Shown one piece after another: positions 29,684 to 38,662 of a DNA stretch of 64,000 nucleotides. Within the stretch, counting starts at the first letter, position 1. Each line of letters opens with the position of its first letter. This DNA comes from Methylobacterium symbioticum (lineage in GTDB: Bacteria > Pseudomonadota > Alphaproteobacteria > Rhizobiales > Beijerinckiaceae): assembly GCF_902141845.1 (NCBI RefSeq), contig NZ_CABFPH010000021.1, positions 1-64,000 on the forward strand, in the 5' to 3' direction. Both the position numbers and the translations under genes were made by a program. Below the pieces are notes generated by a model. It was not told where the DNA came from. It made no database searches and saw nothing but the letters and a program-made list of their open reading frames with translations.

Positions 29684-32600
29684 CTACGCGACGTGCTGGA
29701 AGCTGTCGGGTCCGGCGATTGGCGCGCTTGCAGCGTGCTGTTTGAGGGGTCGATTCCCGGAGAGGCGACGCAGCAGCACGTAGAAGACCGGTGTCAGGAA
29801 CAGGCCGAAGGCGGTCACGCCGATCATGCCGGAGAACACCGCCACGCCCATGGCGCTGCGCATCTCGGCCCCGGCTCCGGTGGCGGTGACCAGAGGCAGC
29901 ACGCCCATGATGAAGGCCATCGAGGTCATCAGGATCGGACGCAGGCGCAGGCGGCTCGCCTCGATCGCCGCCTGGACCGGGGAGCGGCCGGCGAATTCCA
30001 GCTCGCGGGCGAATTCCACGATCAGGATGGCGTTCTTGGCCGAGAGACCGACCAGCACGATGAGGCCGATCTGCGTGAAGACGTTGTTGTCGCCCGCCGA
30101 CAGCCAGACCCCGAACATCGCCGCGAGCAGCCCCATCGGCACGATGAGAAGGATCGCGAGCGGCAGGGCGAGGCTCTCGTACTGCGCGGCGAGCACGAGG
30201 AAGACGAGGAGCAGCGCCAGCGGGAAGACCCACACGCCGGAATTACCCGCGATGAACTCCTGGTAGGTCAGGTCGGTCCACTCGAAGGCGAAGCCGCGCG
30301 GCAGCGTCTCGGCGGCGATGCGCGCTGCCGCCGCTTGCGCTTGGCCCGACGAGTAGCCGGGCGCGGCGCCCGCGTTGATGTCAGCGGAGAGAAAGCCGTT
30401 GTAGCGCATGGCTCGCTCCGGGCCCGCGGTCTGGCGCACCTGCAGCAGGGCCGAGAGCGGCACCATCTCGCCGGATCCCGCCCGGACCTTCAGCAGACCG
30501 ACATCGTCTTGGCGGGCGCGGAAGGGCGCGTCGGCCTGGACGCGCACCGAGTAGGTGCGGCCGAACCGGTTGAAGTCGTTGACGTAGAGCGAGCCCAGAT
30601 AGATCTGCAGCGTGTCGAATACGTCGGTAACGGGAATGCGGAGCTGGCGCGCTTTGGTCCGGTCGATATCGGCGAAGAGCTGGGGCACGTTCATCTGGAA
30701 GCTTGAGAACAGCCCCACCAGCTCCGGTGCCTGCGCGGCCTTGGCCATGAAGGCCTTCGTCGCCTCGTTCAGCGCCTCGTAGCCGAGGCCGGCGCGATCC
30801 TCGATCTGGAGCTTGAAGCCGCCGATGGTGCCGAGCCCATTGACGGGCGGCGGGGGGAACATCGCGATGAAGGCCTCGGGGATCGCGGCGTACTTCTTGT
30901 TCAGTGACATGGCGATCGCGGCACCGTTCAACGACGGGCCCTTTCGCTCCTCGAAGGGCTTCAGTGTCGAGAACACGATCCCCGAATTCGATGAGTTGGT
31001 GAAGCCGTTGATCGACAGCCCCGGGAAGGCGACCGCGCTCTCGACGCCCGGCTCCTTCAAAGCGATCTCGCTCATCTGGCGGATGACTGCCTCGGTCCGG
31101 TCGAGTGTGGCGCCGTCGGGCAGTTGCGCGAAGCCGACGAGGTACTGCTTGTCCTGGCCCGGCACGAAGCCGCCAGGGATTTGGCGGAACAGCACGACGG
31201 TCACGCCAACGAGCACCAGGTAGAGCACCATCATCGCGCCCTTGCGTGAGATGACGCCGCGGACGCCGCGCCCATAGCCGTCGGAGGCCCGCCCGAAGGC
31301 GCGATTGAAACGGCGGAAGAACCAGCCGAGCAGCATGTCGAGCCCGCGGGTCAGTCGATCCTTCGGGGCGTGGTGGTCCTTCAGCAGGAGCGCCGAGAGA
31401 GCGGGCGAAAGGGTGAGCGAGTTGATCGCCGAGATCACCGTCGAGATCGCGATGGTGAGCGCGAACTGCTTGTAGAACTGACCCGTGAGGCCGCTGATGA
31501 AGGCCAACGGCACGAACACCGCCACCAGCACGAGAGCAATGGCGATGATCGGCCCCGAGACCTCGCGCATGGCCTGATAGCTGGCGTCGCGGGGCGACAG
31601 CCCCGCCTCGATGTTGCGCTCGACGTTCTCGACCACGACGATGGCATCGTCGACGACGATGCCGATGGCGAGCACGAGACCGAACAGGCTCAGGGCGTTG
31701 ATCGAGAAGCCGAAGGCATGCATCACCGCGAAGGTGCCGACGATGGAGACCGGCACCGCCAGGAGAGGGATGATCGAGGCCCGCCACGTCTGCAGGAACA
31801 GGATCACCACTAGGACGACGAGGGCGATCGCCTCGAGCAGCGTGTGGATCACCGCCTCGATCGAGGCGCGCACGAATTGCGTCGGGTCGTAGACGATCTG
31901 GTAGTCGACGCCGTCCGGCATGGTCTTCCTGATCTCCGCCATGGTCCGGCGGACCTCGTCCGAGATCTGAATCGCGTTCGAGCCCGGCGACTGGGAGATC
32001 GGGATCGCCACCGCTGACTTGTTGTCGAGGAGCGAGCGCAGCGCGTAGTCCGAGGCGCCGAGTTCGATCCGGGCGATGTCGCGCAGCCGTGTGATCTCGC
32101 CGCTCTCCCCGGTCTTCACGACGATGTCGCCGAACTGCTCCTCGCTGGTGAGGCGCCCCTCGGCGTTCAGCGAGAGCTGCAGGTCGAGCCCGGGCACGGC
32201 CGGCGACGCGCCGATGACGCCCGCGGCCGCCTCCACATTCTGCGCCTGGATCTCGCGCACCACGTCGCCCGCCGACAGGCCGTGCTCGGCGACCTTCTGC
32301 GGATCGAGCCAGATCCGCATCGCGTAGTCGCCGGAGCCGAACAACTGCACCTGGCCGACGCCGTCGAGGCGGGCGAGGCGGTCCTTGATGTTCAGCACCG
32401 CGTAGTTGCGCAGATAGGTCATGTCGTAGCGCCCGTTGGGCGAGACCAAGTGCACGACCATGGTGAGGTCCGGCGAGGACTTCACCGTGACGATGCCGAG
32501 CTGGCGCACGATGGCCGGCAGGCGCGGCTCGGCCTGCGAGACGCGGTTCTGAACGAGCTGCTGCGCCTTGTCCGGGTCGGTGCCGAGGCGGAAGGTGACG

Positions 32601-32878
32601 GTGAGCGTCATGATGCCGTCGGTCGTCGCCTGGCTCGACATGTAGAGCATGCCTTCGACGCCGTTGATCTGCTCCTCGATCGGCGTCGCCACGGTCTCGA
32701 CGATGACCTTGGGGTTGGCGCCGGGGAAGGTCGCACGCACCACTACCGAGGGCGGCACCACGTCCGGATATTCGGAGATCGGCATCGCGAAGAGCGAGAT
32801 CAGGCCACCGATGAAGATGAGCACCGAGAGCACGCCCGCGAAGATCGGGCGATCGATGAAGAATTTGGACAGGTTCAT
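29684..32878 (-). CDS. RND multidrug efflux permease (HAE1 family)
   Basis: 1064 residues, the AcrB/MexB size. It is a trimeric inner-membrane pump that exports drugs or other hydrophobic compounds by proton antiport. It starts MNLSKFFIDRPIFAGVLSVL, has PGANPKVIVETVATPIEEQI, the TM4 proton relay pair in GIVVDDAIVVVENVERN, and the late segments LVFLVLAAQYESLALPLAI and VGLSAKNAILIVEFARE. GGAGGG lies 4 nt before ATG 32878. It is downstream of the adaptor gene (107-nt gap); no outer-membrane channel gene is adjacent, so it probably shares a TolC-like partner. Confidence 0.95.
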   Translation of the reverse strand: MNLSKFFIDRPIFAGVLSVLIFIGGLISLFAMPISEYPDVVPPSVVVRATFPGANPKVIVETVATPIEEQINGVEGMLYMSSQATTDGIMTLTVTFRLGTDPDKAQQLVQNRVSQAEPRLPAIVRQLGIVTVKSSPDLTMVVHLVSPNGRYDMTYLRNYAVLNIKDRLARLDGVGQVQLFGSGDYAMRIWLDPQKVAEHGLSAGDVVREIQAQNVEAAAGVIGASPAVPGLDLQLSLNAEGRLTSEEQFGDIVVKTGESGEITRLRDIARIELGASDYALRSLLDNKSAVAIPISQSPGSNAIQISDEVRRTMAEIRKTMPDGVDYQIVYDPTQFVRASIEAVIHTLLEAIALVVLVVILFLQTWRASIIPLLAVPVSIVGTFAVMHAFGFSINALSLFGLVLAIGIVVDDAIVVVENVERNIEAGLSPRDASYQAMREVSGPIIAIALVLVAVFVPLAFISGLTGQFYKQFALTIAISTVISAINSLTLSPALSALLLKDHHAPKDRLTRGLDMLLGWFFRRFNRAFGRASDGYGRGVRGVISRKGAMMVLYLVLVGVTVVLFRQIPGGFVPGQDKQYLVGFAQLPDGATLDRTEAVIRQMSEIALKEPGVESAVAFPGLSINGFTNSSNSGIVFSTLKPFEERKGPSLNGAAIAMSLNKKYAAIPEAFIAMFPPPPVNGLGTIGGFKLQIEDRAGLGYEALNEATKAFMAKAAQAPELVGLFSSFQMNVPQLFADIDRTKARQLRIPVTDVFDTLQIYLGSLYVNDFNRFGRTYSVRVQADAPFRARQDDVGLLKVRAGSGEMVPLSALLQVRQTAGPERAMRYNGFLSADINAGAAPGYSSGQAQAAAARIAAETLPRGFAFEWTDLTYQEFIAGNSGVWVFPLALLLVFLVLAAQYESLALPLAILLIVPMGLLAAMFGVWLSAGDNNVFTQIGLIVLVGLSAKNAILIVEFARELEFAGRSPVQAAIEASRLRLRPILMTSMAFIMGVLPLVTATGAGAEMRSAMGVAVFSGMIGVTAFGLFLTPVFYVLLRRLSGNRPLKQHAASAPIAGPDSFQHVA

Positions 32879-32985
32879 GTCGCCCTCCGGGATCGGGGCA
32901 TCAGGCGCGAGTCGACGGGGCGGCCGCCGCGGGGGCGGTCGCGCGCGTCAGGTCGAGGGCAGGGGAGGATGGAGGCTGCCGGACG

Positions 32986-34239
32986 TCAGCGCTGGGCGAG
33001 CTTGCCCGTCCCGGCGGCGGGCGGTCGCTCACCCATCGTCACGGGCTCGGGGCGCAGGAGCGTTCCGGGACGGATGCGCTGCAATCCGTTGACGACGATG
33101 CGCTCGCCGCCGGAGAGGCCTGAGGTCACCACGCGCAGTCCGTCGACCGCCCGGCCGAGGGTGACGGCGCGGAACTCGGCGCGGTCGTCCGCGCCCACCA
33201 CGAGCACGAACTTCTTGTCCTGATCGGTGCCGACGGCCCGCTCGTCGACAAGGAGCAGCCGCTCGGGCGCGGACCGGCCGAGCCGCATCCGCGCGAACTG
33301 ACCGGGGATGAGACGGCCGTCGCCGTTGGCGAAGGTGGCCCGCACCCGGACCGTGCCGCTTCGGGCATCGACCTTGTTGTCGATGAATTGGAGATGCCCC
33401 CGGGCGGGCGTCCCCTCAAGCGTCACCATCTCGACGGGAATGCGGTCGAGCTTGTCCCGTCCGCCTGCGGATCCGGCGATCGAGGCCAATGCCTTCAGGA
33501 CGACGCCCTCGTCGGCGTCGAAGCTCGCATAGACCGGATCGACCGAGACGAGGGTGGTCAGCACCGCGGCCCCCGCGCCGGTCGCCACGAGATTACCCGG
33601 GGTGATCTCCCGGCGTCCGACCCGCCCGCCCACAGCCGCGCGCACCTCGGTGTAGCTCAGGTTCAGGCGCGCGGCCTCCAGCGCCGCCTTCGCGCCATCG
33701 AGGCTCGCCCGCGCCTCCTTGAAGGCGTTGGCGCGCACGTCGAGATCGCGCGCCGTGACGATCTGCTGGTCGGAGAGCCTGCGCCCGCGCTCCAGATCGC
33801 TCGCGGTCAGTCCGACGCGCGCCTCGGCGCCCGCCATCTGGGCCTCCAGGCGCTGGACCTCGGCGGCGTAGGGCGCCGGATCGATGGTGACGAGAAGGTC
33901 GCCGGCCTTGACCAGCGCACCCTCGACGAAGTGGGTGGCCTGGATCGCTCCGCCGACGCGGGCCCGCACGTCGACGCGGTCGACGGCCTCCAGACGGCCT
34001 GAGAATTCGTCCCAGAGAACGATGTCGCGCGGCTCGACGGTGGCGACCTGGGCCGGCACGGCCTGCTCGGGCAGGGGGGTTGCAGCAATGGCGGCGTTCC
34101 CCCGGACCAAGGGGCCGGACGCGAGCTGATAGGAGGCGCCCGCGAGTAGCGCGAGGGCGAGGCCGATCCCGGCGCTGCGGCGGACGACGAGACGGCCAAG
34201 GGAAACGTTGCGATGAGGGCCCACGACCGACTCCAACAT
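32986..34239 (-). CDS. RND efflux periplasmic adaptor subunit (MFP)
   Basis: 417 residues. It bridges the RND permease to the outer-membrane channel. The N-terminal anchor (SAGIGLALALLAGASYQLAS) lacks a lipobox cysteine. The barrel-sandwich halves VDVRARVGGAIQATHFVEGA and SYTEVRAAVGGRVGRREITP flank an alpha-hairpin, followed by beta-barrel sequences (DNKVDARSGTVRVRATFANG). ATG 34239 faces the TetR gene with 88 nt between starts, so the regulator very likely controls this pair. Confidence 0.93.
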   Translation of the reverse strand: MLESVVGPHRNVSLGRLVVRRSAGIGLALALLAGASYQLASGPLVRGNAAIAATPLPEQAVPAQVATVEPRDIVLWDEFSGRLEAVDRVDVRARVGGAIQATHFVEGALVKAGDLLVTIDPAPYAAEVQRLEAQMAGAEARVGLTASDLERGRRLSDQQIVTARDLDVRANAFKEARASLDGAKAALEAARLNLSYTEVRAAVGGRVGRREITPGNLVATGAGAAVLTTLVSVDPVYASFDADEGVVLKALASIAGSAGGRDKLDRIPVEMVTLEGTPARGHLQFIDNKVDARSGTVRVRATFANGDGRLIPGQFARMRLGRSAPERLLLVDERAVGTDQDKKFVLVVGADDRAEFRAVTLGRAVDGLRVVTSGLSGGERIVVNGLQRIRPGTLLRPEPVTMGERPPAAGTGKLAQR

Positions 34240-34254
34240 CTGTAGGGTTCGCTA

Positions 34255-34268
34255 CACATGTCGATGTG
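34255..34268. promoter_or_regulatory. Palindrome in the RND/TetR intergenic region (candidate operator)
   Basis: CACAT-gtcg-ATGTG, a perfect 5-bp inverted repeat, lies midway between the divergent starts. A longer imperfect one (CTTATCTACC...GATACAAAAG) follows at 34290-34313. TetR family repressors bind such symmetric sites between themselves and their targets; which is used is unknown. Confidence 0.4.
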
Positions 34269-34327
34269 GACGCGGCGCGTCAAGAGACTTATCTACCACT
34301 CGATACAAAAGTTGGAGCCCGCAGACA

Positions 34328-34918
34328 ATGGCGATGGGGCGGCCCCGGTCGTTCGACACGGACAAGGCGCTCGACGAGGCAATGGAGGTGTTCTGGCGCC
34401 ACGGCTACGATGGCGCGAGCCTGGCGATGCTGACCAAGGCGATGGGCATCAAACCGCCGAGCCTCTACGCAGCCTTCGGCAGCAAGGAGGGCCTGCTCAA
34501 GGCGGCCCTCGACCGCTACGCGCAGCGCCGCTCCGAGCACATGCGCTACGTGCTCGCCGGAGCGACCGCGCGCGAGGTGGCGGAACGCTTCCTGAGCAGC
34601 ATCGCCGAGAGCCACACGGATCCGGCCAACCCGCCCGGCTGCCTGCTGGTCCAGGGCGGGCTCGCCTGCGGCGAGGGCTCGGAGAACATCCCGTTCGAGC
34701 TGGCCTCGCGGCGCGCCTTGACCGAGGTGGAGCTTCGCGAGCGCTTCGATCAGGCGAAACAGGACGGCGACCTCGGGGGGGACGCCGACCCGGCGGCGCT
34801 GGCCCGGTTCCTGTCCACGGTCGCCTCCGGCATGGGCGTCCTGGCTTCCTCCGGCGCCGACCGAGACGCGTTGCGTGAGGTTGCGCGGGTCTCACTGAGC
34901 GCCTTCCCAGCGACATGA
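34328..34918 (+). CDS. TetR/AcrR family transcriptional regulator
   Basis: 196 residues. The N-terminal helix-turn-helix is clear (AMEVFWRHGYDGASLAMLTK, then AMGIKPPSLYAAFGSKEGLL). The C-terminal ligand domain has NPPGCLLVQGGLACGEGSEN, typical of the subgroup that controls efflux or oxidoreductase genes. It is transcribed divergently from the adaptor/permease pair, so it is probably their repressor, released by a pump substrate. The start ATG 34328 could alternatively be the Met two codons later. Confidence 0.92.
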   Translation: MAMGRPRSFDTDKALDEAMEVFWRHGYDGASLAMLTKAMGIKPPSLYAAFGSKEGLLKAALDRYAQRRSEHMRYVLAGATAREVAERFLSSIAESHTDPANPPGCLLVQGGLACGEGSENIPFELASRRALTEVELRERFDQAKQDGDLGGDADPAALARFLSTVASGMGVLASSGADRDALREVARVSLSAFPAT

Positions 34919-35393
34919 TGAGATGAGGCGCGCCCTGCTCCGGCGGTCGGCCTGTTCGACCGCGGCCGGCAATGGGTGGTTGCGAGGGCCGATCGCGGTG
35001 GAGCCATCCGTCGTCAAGATGCGGACACTACCCGATGTCCCGTCATGCTCGGACGGTCTTCGGCATCCATCCGCCATCAGGATCCAGGATGCCCGAAAAT
35101 CTGCGCTCAGCGTGGACCGGTTTGGCGGGTCAGGGTCAGTAGTGCGGCTGCCGACAACCGAACCGGTTCATGCGGTCAGACACCGGCGCAGGCGGCACAA
35201 GCTGGTATGGCCCCTCAGCAGCACGCAGGCCTGCGCCATCCATGCGGATGCAGAGCACGATGCAAATTCAATCAATCGCGAAAGAGGCCCCGCCCTTGCG
35301 ACTTGTAAAAATTTGATGATGTCAATTAATCTGGCCCTGTATCATTTGCACAAACCATTGTGAAGCAGAGCGCATCACCAACCTTTGCTATTC

Positions 35394-35681
35394 TTACTCG
35401 GATCTCATCGCGAGAACGACGGCTCGGAGGTGACCATCTCCCGACTGTCTGCGTGTCCTTTGGCCAGATGTTTGGGGCCATGTGAGCGTCGTCACATTGT
35501 CGAAGTCCGGAACAGGCTGAACTTCCTGCTTGGCGGCTTTGGCTCGCTTCCTTGCTGCGGCGCCGATCCAGCGCACGATCAAAGCCCGCCTTGCGTCAGA
35601 AGCAGAAGGAGCATTCTTGAGGATGATGCTGCGCCGGACCGAATAAGTGGCGTGATGACGACCTCGAGCCGGATTGACCAT
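35394..35681 (-). CDS. Possible small basic protein, unknown
   Basis: 95 codons from ATG 35681 with an unusually good ribosome binding site (GGGGGAAGG ending 1 nt before a spacer C). The product is basic (HHATYSVRRSIILKN, AARKRAKAAKQEV) and lacks recognisable domains. It lies in a gene-poor region, so chance opening is possible. Confidence 0.35.
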   Translation of the reverse strand: MVNPARGRHHATYSVRRSIILKNAPSASDARRALIVRWIGAAARKRAKAAKQEVQPVPDFDNVTTLTWPQTSGQRTRRQSGDGHLRAVVLAMRSE

Positions 35682-35834
35682 GCCTTCCCCCTGGATTAAC
35701 GGTATATATTATCTTTCGCTCGACCAATATGCTGTCGGATGCGAACGTTATTTGAAACATCAGAGGCGATCTTTTCGCCCGAGCAGGCGAACGGGATCGG
35801 TGGATGGTGCTTTACGCGATCCCGGAGGCAGCGT

Positions 35835-35858
35835 GGACCAGTCCAGATGGACTGGTCC
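35835..35858. repeat. Perfect 10-bp hairpin next to repeat family 2
   Basis: GGACCAGTCC-agat-GGACTGGTCC. It begins 43 nt before repeat copy B and may be part of the same element or an independent terminator. Copy A at 16830 lacks an equivalent. Confidence 0.65.
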
Positions 35859-35877
35859 CGAGCCGAAACGGCGCCGC

Positions 35878-35966
35878 GAGCGCTCTCTGCCGACGTGGAT
35901 GCCGGTTCGGCCAAAGAGAGCGCGTTGAAACACGGGCCTAAAGCCGTTCCCGTTCTCAACGCGATC
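35878..35966 (+). repeat. 89-nt dispersed repeat (family 2), copy B
   Basis: Same length and order of conserved words as copy A at 16830-16918: GAGCGCTCT, GTGGATGCCGGTTCGG, AGAGAGCGCGT and AACGCGATC. It lies about 80 nt before the response-regulator start. Confidence 0.78.
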
Positions 35967-36046
35967 GGGAGATCTCCCTCTGGGCACGACGGCGCAGCGG
36001 GCGTTCTGTGAGAGGCTCTCAGGCGTTTGCGCGAGACAGGGTTTGC

Positions 36047-36643
36047 ATGGCGCAGGAAGCAATCCTCATCATCGACGACCACGCGCTGTTCCGATCCGGC
36101 ATCGTGTCGATGCTCTCGACGGCGCTCGATCGCGTTCTGACCCGCGACTGCGCCTCCCTGCATGAAGCCCTCGCCGTCGACGACGTCGTGCCGACGGTAA
36201 TCCTCCTCGACATCCAACTGCCGGGAACCAGCGGCCTGGAAGGGATGAGCCTGCTCCAGCGCCGGTGGCCCGCCGCCCGGATCGTCGTCGTCTCGGCCCT
36301 GGATCTGCCGGATACGGTCAGCGCCGCACTTGCTCAGGGCGCCAGCGCCTTCCTATCCAAGACGGATCGGCCGGACCGGATGATGGCGGTCCTGCGCGAG
36401 ATGCTGGATCGGCTTCCCGTCGCGCCGCCCGTCGGCGCGGTCGCCTGCCCCTCGCTGACCCCACGGCAGGCCGAGGTGCTCATCCTCGTTGGACGGGGGT
36501 TGTCCAACAAGATGATCGGCCGCAATCTCGGATTGTCCGAGCATACGGTCCGGGGGCACGTGCAGGGGCTGCTGTCGGTCCTCGGCGTGACCCGGCGCGC
36601 GGAAGCCGTCTTCAAAGCACAGCAGCTCGGCCTGATTCGATGA
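36047..36643 (+). CDS. NarL/LuxR-type response regulator
   Basis: 198 residues. The receiver domain has the acidic pair in AILIIDDHALFR, the phospho-acceptor Asp55 in VILLDIQLPG, and the conserved Lys in FLSKTDRPD. The C-terminal LuxR helix-turn-helix is LTPRQAEVLILVGRGLSNKM then IGRNLGLSEHTVRGHVQGLL. It binds DNA when phosphorylated. ATG 36047 is used; an in-frame GTG at 36008 is possible. Its TGA overlaps the ATG of the histidine kinase (ATGA), making the kinase its probable partner. Target genes are unknown. Confidence 0.92.
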   Translation: MAQEAILIIDDHALFRSGIVSMLSTALDRVLTRDCASLHEALAVDDVVPTVILLDIQLPGTSGLEGMSLLQRRWPAARIVVVSALDLPDTVSAALAQGASAFLSKTDRPDRMMAVLREMLDRLPVAPPVGAVACPSLTPRQAEVLILVGRGLSNKMIGRNLGLSEHTVRGHVQGLLSVLGVTRRAEAVFKAQQLGLIR

Positions 36644-38445
36644 GCCCATCGCAGGACCGCCGGGTCGTGGCCGAGGAGTTGCGCCTCGTGCTGGACGGCA
36701 TCCTTCAATCGGTCGCCGTGGGCTTCCTCGTCTCGACGCTGATGCTGGCCGTGCTCTGGACGCTGGCGGCCCGTAGCATCCTCGTGAGCTGGTACGTCGC
36801 ATTCCTCACCGAGCGGATCGCCGCAGCCCTCTACGCGCGACGCGCGCGCCACGTCCTGGACCAGCCCGATCGCGCACGCCGGGTCGAGCGCATCGTCTTC
36901 CTGAGCAAGGTCCTCGAGGGCTCGATCCTGGGCTCGCTGATCTGGATCGCGCTGCCGCTGCAGATTCCCGCGATCAGCATCCTGACGATGTCTTTGCTGG
37001 GGGCGACCTGCAGCAACGGCGTGTCCCTTCTGGCACCGCGCCGCCATCTGTACCTCGCGCTCGTCATACCCGTCGCCATCCTGGCCGCCGGAACGCTGTG
37101 GTCACTGGGGGGCGCTCCCTACCGCGCCCTGGCGATCTGCTCGATCCTGTTCGTCGTCGGGCAATACGGTCAGGTCGTGCTCGCCAGCCGTCGGGTCCGA
37201 GAGTCGATCGAATTGCGCTTCGAGAACATGGCTCTCGTCGAGCAATTGCGCGGAGAGACCGCCGCGGCTCACGCGGCGCGTCGCGACGCCGAGCATGCGA
37301 ACGCAGCGAAATCGCAGTTCCTCGCGGCGGCAAGCCACGACTTGCGCCAGCCCGTCCATGCCGTCGGCTTGTTTCTGCAGGCGTTGAGCCAGACGAATCT
37401 CGCCGGCCCGCAGCGTCGGATCCTTCAGAACGCCCAGGCCGCCAACGTCGCCTCGACGGACATGCTCAACACGCTCCTGGATTTCTCGCGCCTGGAGGCC
37501 GGGGTCGTCACGCCACGGCCGAAAGCCTTCGAACTCCAGCCGCTCCTCGACAAGATCGAGAACGACCTCGCCCATCTGGCCGATGCCAAGCGCCTGATCT
37601 ACCGAACCCGTCAGACGAACCGGGCGGTTGTGTCCGACGCGGCGCTCCTCGAACTGGTCCTGCGCAACCTGGTCCTCAACGCCGTCCGCTATACCGATCG
37701 CGGCGGCGTTCTCATCGGCTGCCGCCGACGCGGGCTCGACGTCTCGATCGAAGTCTACGACACGGGCATCGGCATCCCGGACAACAAGCGCGAGGACATC
37801 TTCCGCGAGTTCTATCAGCTCGGCAATCCTGAGCGCGATCGCCAGAAGGGCCTCGGGCTGGGACTCGCCATCGCGCGAGGGATCACGACGTCACTCGGAC
37901 ATCCGCTCTCCGTTTCGTCGAAGGAGGGACGCGGCAGCGTGTTCCGCATCCTCGTCCCTGGAACGGATGCGGCCGTGCGCGCTATCGATGTCCCGGCGGA
38001 CATCCCCCATCCTGGCGAGCTGGCCGGCATGCGGATTCTGGTCGTCGATGACGACGCCATCGTGCGCGATGCGATGGTGGCCCTTCTGACGAGCTGGGGA
38101 TGCCGATGCCAGGCCTTGGAAGGCCCGGACGACGTCAGCCGGCCCCCATCATCCGAACCGGCTCCGGACGCGCTGATCTGCGACTTTCGGCTCCGTGAAG
38201 GCCAAACGGGCACGCAGGCCATCGCGCTGCTGAGGGAGCATTGGGGGCGCCCGATCCCCGCAATCCTCATCACCGGCGACACGGCCCCCGCGCGCTTGCG
38301 AGAGGCCTTGGACAGCGGAATCCCGCTCGTCCACAAGCCGGTTCGCCCCGACATCCTGCAGAATGCCCTGCTGACCTTGATCGCGCCCAGGCAACCGAGC
38401 GAAGGCGCCTGTTCGACGTCAGGGAGCGGATCGAGGATGCGCTGA
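36640..38445 (+). CDS. Hybrid sensor histidine kinase
   Basis: 601 residues. The N-terminus holds six or so hydrophobic segments (ILQSVAVGFLVSTLMLAVLW ... YLALVIPVAILAAGTL) with no large periplasmic loop, so the signal is probably membrane-borne or intracellular. The dimerisation/phosphoacceptor helix has His233 in AASHDLRQPVHAVGLFLQ, then the ATP-binding boxes NLVLNAVRYTD, YDTGIGIPDNK and GLGLGLAIARG. A C-terminal receiver (RILVVDDDAIVRDAM, Asp515 in LICDFRLREGQTG, Lys in LVHKPVRPD) makes it hybrid. It is encoded with the NarL-type regulator in a 4-nt overlap. Confidence 0.92.
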   Translation: MSPSQDRRVVAEELRLVLDGILQSVAVGFLVSTLMLAVLWTLAARSILVSWYVAFLTERIAAALYARRARHVLDQPDRARRVERIVFLSKVLEGSILGSLIWIALPLQIPAISILTMSLLGATCSNGVSLLAPRRHLYLALVIPVAILAAGTLWSLGGAPYRALAICSILFVVGQYGQVVLASRRVRESIELRFENMALVEQLRGETAAAHAARRDAEHANAAKSQFLAAASHDLRQPVHAVGLFLQALSQTNLAGPQRRILQNAQAANVASTDMLNTLLDFSRLEAGVVTPRPKAFELQPLLDKIENDLAHLADAKRLIYRTRQTNRAVVSDAALLELVLRNLVLNAVRYTDRGGVLIGCRRRGLDVSIEVYDTGIGIPDNKREDIFREFYQLGNPERDRQKGLGLGLAIARGITTSLGHPLSVSSKEGRGSVFRILVPGTDAAVRAIDVPADIPHPGELAGMRILVVDDDAIVRDAMVALLTSWGCRCQALEGPDDVSRPPSSEPAPDALICDFRLREGQTGTQAIALLREHWGRPIPAILITGDTAPARLREALDSGIPLVHKPVRPDILQNALLTLIAPRQPSEGACSTSGSGSRMR

Positions 38446-38662
38446 AGGTGGCCGACGCCGAGCCCCCTTCCTACACCGCCCACGCCTCGCCCTGAACCGC
38501 TCGCCTTCGCCAGCTGCGACCGCCGGCATGTCCTGGCGCGCTTCGCCGCCGCCCACGCCGTTCAGCCTGAGGAGGTCCTGTGCTCGAGATGGGAACGACG
38601 GCTTCCAGGATCGCTTCCGCGGATCGTCGGGACGACAAGCCCGCCAGCCTGACCGGTCGCCC

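Larger units (their letters stand above)
34919..36046. other. Gene-poor region, partly AT-rich
   Basis: 1.1 kb with one weak coding candidate (35394-35681). 35255-35380 and 35680-35760 are clearly richer in A+T than the window (for example TAAAAATTTGATGATGTC), which may mark foreign or promoter DNA. 35835-35966 carries a perfect hairpin and repeat family 2 copy B. No tRNA, integrase or insertion-sequence terminus is visible. Confidence 0.55.
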
